Assembly (NCBI RefSeq): GCF_017301735.1
Contig: NZ_CP071090.1
Span: forward strand, 3,958,001-4,022,000
Length of the DNA: 64,000 nucleotides
Direction of reading: 5' to 3'
DNA from: Pyxidicoccus parkwaysis
GTDB lineage: Bacteria; Myxococcota; Myxococcia; Myxococcales; Myxococcaceae
Shown here: positions 23,220 to 44,349 of the stretch, piece after piece
Position numbering within the stretch: the first letter of the stretch is position 1
Layout: every line of letters begins with the position of its first letter
Position numbers and translations under genes: made by a program
Notes under the pieces: model-generated
Told to the model about the DNA's origin: nothing
The model's database searches: none
The model's input: the letters and a program-made list of their open reading frames with translations, nothing else

Positions 23220-23446
23220 GGAATGTTCCTGCGACCGCCGGTTGCGCTCTTCGAACGCTCGTTTACAGCGCGGTGTCGTGAACCCTAGGAGTTGGCGCCC
23301 GCACGAACATTCTCTCCGGGCCTATCGGGATCCAGAATGTTCTTTCCCAGCGCCAGGAATGTTCTTTTTGGTGAAAAGAATGTTCTCTTGCCCGGCTCGG
23401 GGCTCTCGGGAATGTTCTTTCGCCCTGCTGGGGGCAGGAAATGTTC
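23220..23446. repeat. Cluster of GAATGTTC repeats
   Basis: The 8-mer GAATGTTC occurs at 23221-23228, 23335-23342, 23357-23364, 23378-23385 and 23410-23417. Its reverse complement GAACATTC is at 23305-23312, and a one-base-longer variant, GAAATGTTC, is at 23438-23446. Most copies extend to the palindrome-like forms AGAATGTTCT or GGAATGTTCC. The spacing is irregular (about 14-80 bases). An AT-rich 8-mer this frequent in 69% GC DNA is far above chance. The array fills the gap between the convergent genes ending at 23182 and 23467. Confidence 0.9.
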
Positions 23447-23466
23447 TTGAGGCGCCCTGCCGACAA

Positions 23467-24282
23467 TCAGCGCTCAGCCACCGGGGGCAGTCCCAGCGCG
23501 CTCTGAAGCTCCCGGAGCTTCGCCTGGATGGTCCGCATGTTCTCCGGCCCCATGCGCAGCAGATGCTTCTGGGCGGGGCTCAGCCCCTCCAGCTCTGGCG
23601 AGGCAAACGCGTACAGCGCCCCCTTCGGCTGGACCTGGACTGCGCCGTCCGGCACGGGAACGGCCAGTAGATGCTGGATGGCCTGGCTGAACGTCCTGTC
23701 GAACGGCTGGTTTGGCGGCGCGATCTCCCGGTGGGCCTGGTCGATGAGTGACTTCAGCTCGCGGTACGCGCTCCCGGCGGCCTGGGCGTCCAGTGAGCCG
23801 AAGACCCGGGCCACCGTGTCGTAGCGCGCGTAGCTCTTCGGGTCGATGGCCGTCTTGTCGCCCGAGCCGGTCACCTCGAAGCCGCCCGCCGGAGCCAGGA
23901 ACCCCAGGACCATGCGCGGGCTGGCGCCCTCGGCGATGTTGTTCACCGCCGCCGTGAAGCGCCGGACCAGGTCCTTCTCCTGGAGCCACTTCGCGAACTC
24001 GGGCTCGCCCGAGAGCCGGGCCAGCAAGGCCCGGACTCGGCCATCGCTCTCCGGCAGTGAGGCCTCTTCCACGGGTGGCGCGGCAACACCCGCATCGACC
24101 ACGGGCGTGGTGGCCACCTCGGGGGCCTGTATCTGCCGCCGGAGCCCGTAGTACGAGGCCGCCACTCCGAGGCCGACCAGCAGGAGCACCACGGCCAGTG
24201 TCTTCGCACGGGAGCCTCGCGGCGGCTCCGAGGGCGGCGTCTGCGAGGCACCTGCGGGCGTCGGGCTCATCGGTTCGGTCAT
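23467..24282 (-). CDS. DUF3014-like membrane-anchored protein
   Basis: 271 residues. Residues 1-26 are a Pro/Ser-rich cytoplasmic lead and 27-45 one transmembrane helix (LAVVLLLVGLGVAASYY). After a linker, a helical domain starts near residue 75 with LLARLSGEPEFAKWL and DLVRRFTAAVNNIAEG, which matches my memory of DUF3014. The large C-terminal part is predicted periplasmic. Its role is unknown. It has no operon partner here; the downstream gap is the repeat array. Confidence 0.8.
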   Translation of the reverse strand: MTEPMSPTPAGASQTPPSEPPRGSRAKTLAVVLLLVGLGVAASYYGLRRQIQAPEVATTPVVDAGVAAPPVEEASLPESDGRVRALLARLSGEPEFAKWLQEKDLVRRFTAAVNNIAEGASPRMVLGFLAPAGGFEVTGSGDKTAIDPKSYARYDTVARVFGSLDAQAAGSAYRELKSLIDQAHREIAPPNQPFDRTFSQAIQHLLAVPVPDGAVQVQPKGALYAFASPELEGLSPAQKHLLRMGPENMRTIQAKLRELQSALGLPPVAER

Positions 24283-24440
24283 GCGTTCCTCCGTCGTGGA
24301 CCGCTGAACCTACAAACGAGTCCTCGGCACATTCCACCTGACCGGTGCCAGGATGCCGGGCACTTCACACCGAGAGCCTCGCCCGTGAGCCGCGAGGACC
24401 GTCCGCAGGCCCCGCGTTCTGGCTCGGTTCCCGCCTCGCG

Positions 24441-24704
24441 CTAATCCGCGTCCACGGACAACTCAGCCACCGCTGACCGCACAAGCTCCAGGAACGTCTC
24501 CCTCCGCTCCGAAGCGCTGGTCTTCACGGTGAAGCGAGCGCTCCGTTCCGCGATTCGCCCCAGCCGGTATCGGACCTTCAATCCGACCCACGACGGAATG
24601 ACAATCACCTCGATTCGCCACGTGTTGCGGCTCAGGTGCAGCTCCCGGAATGCGAGCTCGACGAGCTCATCCGCCTCGTCTCCAGTGTTTGCCTCTCGCG
24701 TCAT
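24441..24704 (-). CDS. Small hypothetical protein
   Basis: 87 residues, acidic N-terminus, then beta-strand-like segments (WRIEVIVIPSWVGLKVRYRL) and a helical C-terminus. The ATG has GGAG about 9 bases upstream. No family recognised. It is divergent from the NRPS-B operon, with about 240 bases between the starts, so their promoters share this space. Confidence 0.5.
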   Translation of the reverse strand: MTREANTGDEADELVELAFRELHLSRNTWRIEVIVIPSWVGLKVRYRLGRIAERSARFTVKTSASERRETFLELVRSAVAELSVDAD

Positions 24705-24941
24705 GCGCGTGCGCTCCGTTCAATGTGAATCACGTGGAGCCATTCTCCGACCAGACTCCCACCGCATGTGAGCACCGCGTCGATTCACTCTCAGCAAAGA
24801 CAGTTCAAGTTTCACTGCAGTTTGGTGACGGCATCGCGCTTGCCCGTTCGCGTCACGGCTTTCCCGTTGGACAGGCCGCCGCTTGCCTCTAGCCTCCGCG
24901 CCCGCGAAAGCCTGCCTTGCCATTCTGGCAGGAAATCCTCT

Positions 24942-37169
<12,228 letters not shown>

Positions 37170-37188
37170 CAGTCTTCGAGGCGGAGCA

Positions 37189-40100
37189 ATGTCAGAGACC
37201 CAGGGGTTTCGGTGTTCGCCGCAGCAGCGGCGGCTGTTCGTGGATGGCAGGGGCGCAGCCGCGTGCGTGCAGGGCGTGGTGACGCTCCAGGGGACCCTGC
37301 GCGAGGACGCGCTGCGGGGCGCACTCGAGGACGTCGTCGCCCGACATGACATCCTGCGGATGACCTTCCACCGTGTTCCCGGCATGGCGTGGCCCGTGCA
37401 GTCCGTGGCCGAGGAGGCGCGGCTGGCGTGGCGCACGGTGCCGGTGGCCTCCCACGGGAGCGAGGCGAAGCAATTGGAGGACGTGGCGCGCGAGGAGCGA
37501 GCCCGCGAAATCCCTCCGTCCGAGGGCCCGGTGCTGCGCGCGGCGCTGGTCGCGCGAGGAGGTGCGCGGCACTCCCTGGTCCTGACGCTGCCGGCGCCCT
37601 GCGCGGACCGGCGAACGCTCGAGCTCCTGATGCGGGAGACCGGCCGGGCCTACGAGGCGCGCGTCACGCGGCTCCTGGCCGACGACGCGGAGGTGCTCTC
37701 CTATCTCCAGTACGCGGACCTCCAGAACGAGCTGGAGGAGCAGCAGGACGAGGACCCGCGGAAGGACTTCTGGCGGCAGGACCGCGCGCGCCGGGCCACG
37801 CCTCCGCGCCTGCCGTTCCGGGGCATGCCCTCCACGGGCGCCGAGCTCGCCCGCGTCACGGAGGTCGTCCTTCAGGGGCGCGACGCGGTGGCCGCGCTGG
37901 ACGGCGTCTCGGCGCGCCACGGGGCCTCGCCGGAGGCGTTCCTGCTCGCCTGCTGGCAGTCGCTCCTCGCCCGCCTCACCGAGACGCAGGACGTCGTCGT
38001 GGCCTGTGCCTTCGACGGGCGCTGCTACGAGGAGACGGAGTCGGCGCTCGGGGCCTTCGGCCGCTGGCTTCCGGTGGCCGCGCGCGTGACGGCGCAGCGT
38101 CCGCTGCGGGAGCTGGCCGCCGACAACGCGCGCCTGCTGGAGACGCTCACCGATGCCCAGGAGGCCTTCCCCGAGTCGGACACGCTGGATGAGGCGTGGC
38201 GGGCGGTGGGCTTCGAGGCATTCACCTGGCCCGAGCCCCTGACCGCCGCGGGCCTCGGCCTGAGCCTGGAGGGATTCACCCCCGCGAGGGACCGCTGTGA
38301 GCTGAAGCTCGTCTGTGCCCGGCGCCCGGAGGGCCTCGTCGCCGAGGTGCACCACGATGCCAGCGCCTACCCCGGGGACACCGCCGCGCGGCTGGTGCAC
38401 GGGTTCGCGAGGCTCCTCGGGTCCGCGCTCCGGACGCCCGAAATCCCCCTCGGCACGCTCGAGCTGCTCACCCCGCGAGATCGCGAGGAACAGCTCGGTG
38501 CGTTCCAGCGTCCCGCCACGCCGTTCGCGCGGAACCGGACCGTGCACGAGCTCGTCACGCAGGAGGCGGCGCGCGCGCCCGAGGCGCCCGCGGTCGTCTT
38601 CCGGGACGGCTCGCTGACCTACCGCATGCTGGAGGCCCGGGCGAACGCGATTGCCGCCCGCCTGCGCGCGCTCGGTGTGGGAAACGAGTCGTGCGTGGCG
38701 CTGCGGGCCGGACGCTCGCTCGACCTCATCCCGGCCATCCTGGGCATCATGAAGGCCGGGGGCACGTACCTGCCCATCGACCCGTCCGAGCCCGCGGAGC
38801 GCACGGTGCTCATGCTGGAGGACGCGAAGGTGCGCGTCCTGCTGGTGGACGCCTCGCTCCGGGATGCCCAGCCGCGAGGCCCCTGGACGGTAGAGACGCT
38901 GGAGCACGCGCTCGAAGCGCCCGCCGCGCCCCTGCCCCCGGGTGGTACCACGGGCGCGAGCGCCGCCTATGTCATCTACACCTCGGGCTCCACGGGCCGC
39001 CCCAAGGGCGTCGTCGTGGAGCACGTGAGCCTCGTCAACTACCTGTCCTGGGTGAACGAGGAGCTGCTCGGCGGGCGCATCGACTGGATACCGTCGCTCT
39101 CGCGCATGTCCTTCGATGCGTCCATGAAGCAGCTCCTCGCCCCGCTGCTCCGGGGCGCCGCAGTCTGGCTGCTCCCGGATGACATCCTCAAGGACCCGGT
39201 GGCCCTGCTGAGCGAGGTCGCCATGCGCCAGCGGGTGGCCATCAACTGCGTGCCCGCCCTCTGGCACGCCATCCTGGACCACCTGGAGCGCACGCCCGGG
39301 CACCCGGCGGTGAAGAGCATCACGCACGCGCTCGTGGGCGGTGAAGCGCTCTCCGCCCAGCTCGTCAAGCGCTCGTGCGCGGTGCTGCCCGGGCTGGAGC
39401 TCATCAACCTCTACGGCCCCACGGAGACCACGGCCAACGCCAGCTTCGCGCGCATCCGAGAGAGTGAGCCCATCACCGTGGGCCGCGCCGTGGCGAACAC
39501 GCGCCTCTACGTGGTGGACGAGCACGGCACCCTGCTGCCCCTCGGCGTTTCCGGCGAGCTGTGGGTCGGCGGCGAGAGCGTCGCGCGTGGGTACCTCCAC
39601 GACGCCTCGCGGACGGCGGAGCGGTTCATCCCGGATGCGTTCTCCGCGCGGCCCGGCGCCCGGCTCTACAATACGGGAGACCGAGCGCGCTACACGCCGG
39701 ACGGGCGCATCGAGCTGCTCGGCCGCGTGGACCACCAGGTGAAGATTCGCGGCTTCCGGGTGGAGCCGGGGGAGATTGCCTCCGTCCTCCGCGAGCATCC
39801 CTCCGTGCACGAGGCCGTGGTCGTGGCCAGCAAGGACGACGCAGGCACCGTGGGGCTCGTGGCCTATGTGGAGCCCGCCCCGGGCCACACGCCCGGAGTG
39901 GAGGAGCTGCGGGCCTTGGCGCGCGCGAAGCTCCCCGACTACATGGTGCCGGCCTCGCTGATGGTGCTCACCGCCCTCCCGCGCCACGCCACCGGTAAGG
40001 TGGACTACAAGGCGCTGCCGTCGCCTTCGAGCCAGAGCGACCGCGCGCCCTACGAGGCGCCCCGGAACGACGTCGAGCGCCTGCTGACCGGCCTCTGGGC

Positions 40101-43100
40101 CCGGGTGCTCCGCGTCGAGCGGGTGGGCATCCACGACAACTTCTTCATGCTCGGCGGCAACTCCATCCAGAGCATCGAGGCCAACTACCTGGCCAACCAG
40201 GCCGGGCTGCCGCTCACGCCCCGGCTCATCCTCCAGCATCAGACCATCGCGGAGCTGGCGAAGGCCGTGGAGGGCCTGGAGCGCAAGCCTCCGGCGCCCG
40301 CTGCCGCGCCCGCTGGCACCCCGCTGGCCCAGGCTCCGGCGGTGCGGCCCGCGGCGGCCGAGCGCTTCCGTCCCTTCCCCATGACCGACCTCCAGCAGGC
40401 GTACTGGGTGGGCCGGCGCGCCGTGTTCGAGCTGGGGGACATCGGGCCGTCGAGCTACATCGAGCTCGACTTCCAGGACCTGGACGTTGCGCGCCTGGAG
40501 CGCGCGTGGCAGCTCCTCGTCGAGCGCCACGACATGCTTCGGGCCGTGGTGCTGCCGGACGGGCAGTTCCAGGTGCTGGAGGCGGTTCCGCCCTACCGCA
40601 TCGAGGTGCTCGACCTCGGCGCCACCTCCGCCGAGGAGCAGGCGCGCGAGCTCGACGCCATCCGCCAGCGCATGGCGCACCAGGTGCTGCGCCCGGACAC
40701 GTGGCCGCTGTTCGAGGTCCGCGCCTCCCGCCTCTCCGGCGGCAGGGTCCGGGTGCACGTCAGCCGGGACCTCCTCATCTCCGATGTGCGCAGCTCGCAG
40801 CTCCTGCTCGCGGAGCTGGACCGGCTCTTCATGGACCCGAGGACGCCGCTGCCGCCCATCGGCTTCACCTTCCGTGACTACGCGGTGGCGCTCAGCGAGC
40901 CCGACACGGCGGAGCGCCGCGCGGCCGAGGCGTACTGGCGCCCGCGGCTGTCCACCCTGCCCGAGCCGCCCCCGCTGCCCACGCTGGAGAACCCGCGCGC
41001 GCAGGGGCCCGCGCGCTTCACCAACCGGAAGGCCCTGCTCGACGCGCAGGACTGGGCCCGGCTGAAGGACCGCGCGGCCCGCGCGGGCATGACTCCGTCC
41101 GCGGTGCTGTGCACGGCCTTCGCCGACGTGCTCGCCACGTGGTCCAGCGCCTCGCGGTTCACCCTCACCCTCATGTACTCGGACCGCCGGCCCCTCCACC
41201 CGGACGTGGCCCGCGTGGTGGGCAACTTCAGCTCCACCCTGTTGCTGGAGGTGGATGCGAGCGCGGCCACCTTCGAGGCACGGGCCCATGCACTCCAGGC
41301 GCGGCTCTGGGAGGACCTGGAGCACGCCAGCTTCAACGGCGTTCGCGCGGTGCGGGAGCTCAACGCCCTGCAGGGAGGCCACGGGCGCGCGGCCATTCCC
41401 ATCGTGTTCTCCAGCGGCATCCCGCTGACCGCGGGCAAGGCCTCCGAGCCCGCTGCGGCGTCGCACCTCACGAGCCCCGAGCGGCTGACGGTGGCCCACG
41501 CCAGCGTGCAGACGCCCCAGGTGATGCTCGAGGCCGTCGTGCACCAGGTGGGAGAGGACCTCCAGCTCTTCTGGAACGCGCGCGAGGACCGATTCCCCCC
41601 GGGCCTGCTCGACGACATGTTCGGCGCGTTCCTCGCCCATGTCCGGGCCCTCACGGGTGACGAGGCCCACTGGCGCGACACGCGGCGCTCGCGAGTGCCG
41701 GACGCGCAGCTCCGGCTGCTGGCCCGCGGCAATGAGACGCAGGGCACGCTCGCCCCGGGGTTGCTCCACGAGCCCTTCCTCGCCCAGGCCCGCCAGCGTC
41801 CCGCGTCCATCGCCGTCCTCGCGCCGGACCGCTCGCTGACGTACGCGGACCTCCAGGACCGGGCCCGGCGCGTGGCCACGGCGCTCCGCGCGAAGGGCGC
41901 GCGGCCCGGGCAGTTCGTGGCGGTGGTAATGGAGAAGCACTGGGCCCAGGTGGTCGCGGTGCTCGGCGCGCTCCAGGCGGGCACGGCCTACATCCCGCTC
42001 GACCCGTCCCAGCCCACGGAGCGGCTGCACTACATCCTCGCCAACGCCGGGGTCCGCCACGTGCTGACCACGGCCTCAACGGAGGCGCGGGTGTCCTGGC
42101 CGGCGGGCATCGAGCGACTGAGCGTGGACGGCGACACGCTCGCGGACGTGTCCGGCGAGGCGCCGTCCCCCGGCATCGGCCCCGAGTCGCTCGCCTACGT
42201 CATCTACACGTCCGGCTCCACGGGCCAGCCCAAGGGCGTGATGATCAGCCACCGCGGCGCGCTCAACACCGTCATCGACATCAACGAGCGCTTCGACGTC
42301 GGCCCCGGGGACCGGGTGCTGGCGCTGTCCTCGCTCGGCTTCGACCTGTCCGTCTACGACATCTTCGGGACGCTGGCCGCGGGAGGAACCCTCGTCATGC
42401 CCGAGGCCGCCCCCACGCCCGAGCCGGGGCGCTGGCTGGCGCGCCTCATCGAAGAGCGGGTGACAATCCTGAACGCCGTGCCCGCGCTCGTGGAGCTGCT
42501 CGTCGAGCAGGCCGAGGCCACGGGGGCCCGCGGGCTCGGGGCGCTGCGGCTGGTGTTGATGAGCGGAGACTGGATTCCGCTCACGCTGCCGGACCGCATC
42601 CGCGCGCTCCAGCCCTCGGCGTGCCCCATCAGCCTGGGCGGCGCGACCGAGGCCTCCATCTGGTCCGTTATCTACCCCATCGGACAGGTGGACCGCGCGT
42701 GGTCGAGCATTCCGTATGGCCGGCCGCTGCGGAACCAGCGCGTCCACGTGCTCGATGAAGCGCTGGAGCCATGCCCCGTCTGGGCCCGGGGGATGATCTA
42801 CCTGGCGGGCGTGGGGCTCGCGGAGGGCTACCTGGGCGACGAGGCGAAGACGCGCGCCGCCTTCGTCCGGTGTCCGCGCACCGGCGAGCGCCTCTACCGC
42901 ACAGGCGACCTGGGGCGCTGGCTGCCGAGCGGAGACGTGGAGATCCTCGGCCGCGAGGACTTCCAGGTGAAGCTCCAGGGCTACCGCGTGGAGCTCGCCG
43001 AGATAGAAGCGGCCCTGGCCCAATCCTCCGAGGTGGCGGCCGCGGCCGTGGCCGCCGTGGGAGAGGCCCGGGGGGCTCGGCGGCTGGTGGGCTTCGTCGT

Positions 43101-44349
43101 CCCCGCGAAGGGCGTGGAGCTCACCCCCGCGCGGCTCACGGAGCTCGCGAGGACGCGGTTGCCCGAGTACATGGTGCCGGCGACCTTCGTCCTGCTGCCC
43201 TCACTGCCGCTCACGTCCAACGGGAAGATCGACCGCAAGGCGCTCGCGGCCTGGCAGGTGGACACGCGGCCCCAGCTCCAGGACGCGCCGTCCCCCGCGC
43301 GCGATGCCCTGGAGGCCGCGCTGGTGCGCATCTGGGCCGGGCTGCTCGGGGTGGAGGTCGTGAGCATCCACCAGGGGTTCTTCGCGCTGGGCGGCAACTC
43401 GCTGCTAGCGCTGAGGCTCATGGCGCGCATCGAGCGTGAGCTCGGCGTCCGCCTGCCCCTGTCGGTCCTCTTCGAGGCCCCCACCATCGCGCACATCGCC
43501 TCGGCGCTGCGGCGCGAGCAGGCGGCGGTGGCGTGGTCGCCCCTGGTGCCGTTCGTGGAGGGAGGAAAGGCCGCGCCCTTCTTCTGGGTGCACCCCGTCG
43601 GCGGAGGCGTCCTGTGCTTCGCGGAGCTCTCGCGGCACCTCGGGGAGGAACGGCCGGTGTACGCCTTCGAGGCCCGCGGGCTCGAGGGAACGCTGGCGCC
43701 GCTCGAGCGCATCGAGGCCATGGCCACCCTGTACCTGGAGGCCCTGCGCAAGCGGCAGCCCACCGGCCCCTATCTCCTGGGCGGCTGGTCCATGGGGGCG
43801 CTGATTGCCCTGGAGATGGCGCAGCAGCTCGAAGCCCAGGGGGAGCGGACCGAGTGCGTCGTCATGCTCGATCCTCCGGCGGCGCGCACCCTCGCGGCCT
43901 CCAGCCCGGAGAGCCCGGAGCAGCTCCTGCGGATGTTCGCCTCGGACCTGGGCCGCACGGCGGGACAGCGGCTGCTGGAGGACGCGTCGCCAGGCGCGCT
44001 TCCGGCGGAGGCGCTCTTCACGCGCTTCCTGGAGGAGGCCCGCGCCCGGGGCGTGCTCCCCGCGGAGCTGGGCGCCGAGCAGGTCCGGCGGCTGCTGGGC
44101 GTCTTCAGCGCGCACATCGCCGGCCTGCGCGCCTATGTGCCCCGCCCCTATCGTGGGCCCGTCCTGCTGCTCCGGGCGGCGCCGCAGGGCCCCGAGGACG
44201 AGGGGGTGCGTGGCTGGACGCGGCTGCTGTCCGCGCTCACCGTGCAGACCGTTCCCGGTGACCACTACACGATGATGCGGGAGCCCCACGCGCGCACGGT
44301 CGCGTCGGTGCTCCGCTCGCGCATCGCAACGGAAGGGAGGACCGCGTGA
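37189..44349 (+). CDS. NRPS-C: degenerate C - A - PCP - heterocyclization - A(Cys) - PCP - thioesterase
   Basis: 2386 residues. Residues 1-440 are condensation-like, but the HHxxxDG site reads PAPCADR, so catalytic histidines are missing. A1 (about 445-945) has pocket D-A-K-N-L-G-L-A-N, loosely like glutamate codes. PCP1 (LGGNSIQSI near 988). Cyclization domain from 1063 (PMTDLQQAYWVGR; catalytic DxxxxD as DLLISD near 1195). A2 (TSGSTGQPKG near 1676) has pocket D-L-Y-N-L-S-L-I-W, the exact cysteine code. PCP2 (LGGNSLLAL near 2069). Thioesterase with GWSMG near 2199 and a final His in GDHYTM. It should add one residue, condense and cyclise Cys to a thiazoline, and release the product. The ribosome site GGAGCA precedes the ATG. 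Confidence 0.95.
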   Translation: MSETQGFRCSPQQRRLFVDGRGAAACVQGVVTLQGTLREDALRGALEDVVARHDILRMTFHRVPGMAWPVQSVAEEARLAWRTVPVASHGSEAKQLEDVAREERAREIPPSEGPVLRAALVARGGARHSLVLTLPAPCADRRTLELLMRETGRAYEARVTRLLADDAEVLSYLQYADLQNELEEQQDEDPRKDFWRQDRARRATPPRLPFRGMPSTGAELARVTEVVLQGRDAVAALDGVSARHGASPEAFLLACWQSLLARLTETQDVVVACAFDGRCYEETESALGAFGRWLPVAARVTAQRPLRELAADNARLLETLTDAQEAFPESDTLDEAWRAVGFEAFTWPEPLTAAGLGLSLEGFTPARDRCELKLVCARRPEGLVAEVHHDASAYPGDTAARLVHGFARLLGSALRTPEIPLGTLELLTPRDREEQLGAFQRPATPFARNRTVHELVTQEAARAPEAPAVVFRDGSLTYRMLEARANAIAARLRALGVGNESCVALRAGRSLDLIPAILGIMKAGGTYLPIDPSEPAERTVLMLEDAKVRVLLVDASLRDAQPRGPWTVETLEHALEAPAAPLPPGGTTGASAAYVIYTSGSTGRPKGVVVEHVSLVNYLSWVNEELLGGRIDWIPSLSRMSFDASMKQLLAPLLRGAAVWLLPDDILKDPVALLSEVAMRQRVAINCVPALWHAILDHLERTPGHPAVKSITHALVGGEALSAQLVKRSCAVLPGLELINLYGPTETTANASFARIRESEPITVGRAVANTRLYVVDEHGTLLPLGVSGELWVGGESVARGYLHDASRTAERFIPDAFSARPGARLYNTGDRARYTPDGRIELLGRVDHQVKIRGFRVEPGEIASVLREHPSVHEAVVVASKDDAGTVGLVAYVEPAPGHTPGVEELRALARAKLPDYMVPASLMVLTALPRHATGKVDYKALPSPSSQSDRAPYEAPRNDVERLLTGLWARVLRVERVGIHDNFFMLGGNSIQSIEANYLANQAGLPLTPRLILQHQTIAELAKAVEGLERKPPAPAAAPAGTPLAQAPAVRPAAAERFRPFPMTDLQQAYWVGRRAVFELGDIGPSSYIELDFQDLDVARLERAWQLLVERHDMLRAVVLPDGQFQVLEAVPPYRIEVLDLGATSAEEQARELDAIRQRMAHQVLRPDTWPLFEVRASRLSGGRVRVHVSRDLLISDVRSSQLLLAELDRLFMDPRTPLPPIGFTFRDYAVALSEPDTAERRAAEAYWRPRLSTLPEPPPLPTLENPRAQGPARFTNRKALLDAQDWARLKDRAARAGMTPSAVLCTAFADVLATWSSASRFTLTLMYSDRRPLHPDVARVVGNFSSTLLLEVDASAATFEARAHALQARLWEDLEHASFNGVRAVRELNALQGGHGRAAIPIVFSSGIPLTAGKASEPAAASHLTSPERLTVAHASVQTPQVMLEAVVHQVGEDLQLFWNAREDRFPPGLLDDMFGAFLAHVRALTGDEAHWRDTRRSRVPDAQLRLLARGNETQGTLAPGLLHEPFLAQARQRPASIAVLAPDRSLTYADLQDRARRVATALRAKGARPGQFVAVVMEKHWAQVVAVLGALQAGTAYIPLDPSQPTERLHYILANAGVRHVLTTASTEARVSWPAGIERLSVDGDTLADVSGEAPSPGIGPESLAYVIYTSGSTGQPKGVMISHRGALNTVIDINERFDVGPGDRVLALSSLGFDLSVYDIFGTLAAGGTLVMPEAAPTPEPGRWLARLIEERVTILNAVPALVELLVEQAEATGARGLGALRLVLMSGDWIPLTLPDRIRALQPSACPISLGGATEASIWSVIYPIGQVDRAWSSIPYGRPLRNQRVHVLDEALEPCPVWARGMIYLAGVGLAEGYLGDEAKTRAAFVRCPRTGERLYRTGDLGRWLPSGDVEILGREDFQVKLQGYRVELAEIEAALAQSSEVAAAAVAAVGEARGARRLVGFVVPAKGVELTPARLTELARTRLPEYMVPATFVLLPSLPLTSNGKIDRKALAAWQVDTRPQLQDAPSPARDALEAALVRIWAGLLGVEVVSIHQGFFALGGNSLLALRLMARIERELGVRLPLSVLFEAPTIAHIASALRREQAAVAWSPLVPFVEGGKAAPFFWVHPVGGGVLCFAELSRHLGEERPVYAFEARGLEGTLAPLERIEAMATLYLEALRKRQPTGPYLLGGWSMGALIALEMAQQLEAQGERTECVVMLDPPAARTLAASSPESPEQLLRMFASDLGRTAGQRLLEDASPGALPAEALFTRFLEEARARGVLPAELGAEQVRRLLGVFSAHIAGLRAYVPRPYRGPVLLLRAAPQGPEDEGVRGWTRLLSALTVQTVPGDHYTMMREPHARTVASVLRSRIATEGRTA

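Noticed and set aside
23220..23446. CRISPR array
   Set aside because: Repeats are 8 bases, in both orientations and irregularly spaced; no cas genes are present.
24768..24941. Extended NRPS-B start upstream of 24942
   Set aside because: The extra 58 residues have no similarity to the FAAL start of NRPS-A and no good ribosome site.
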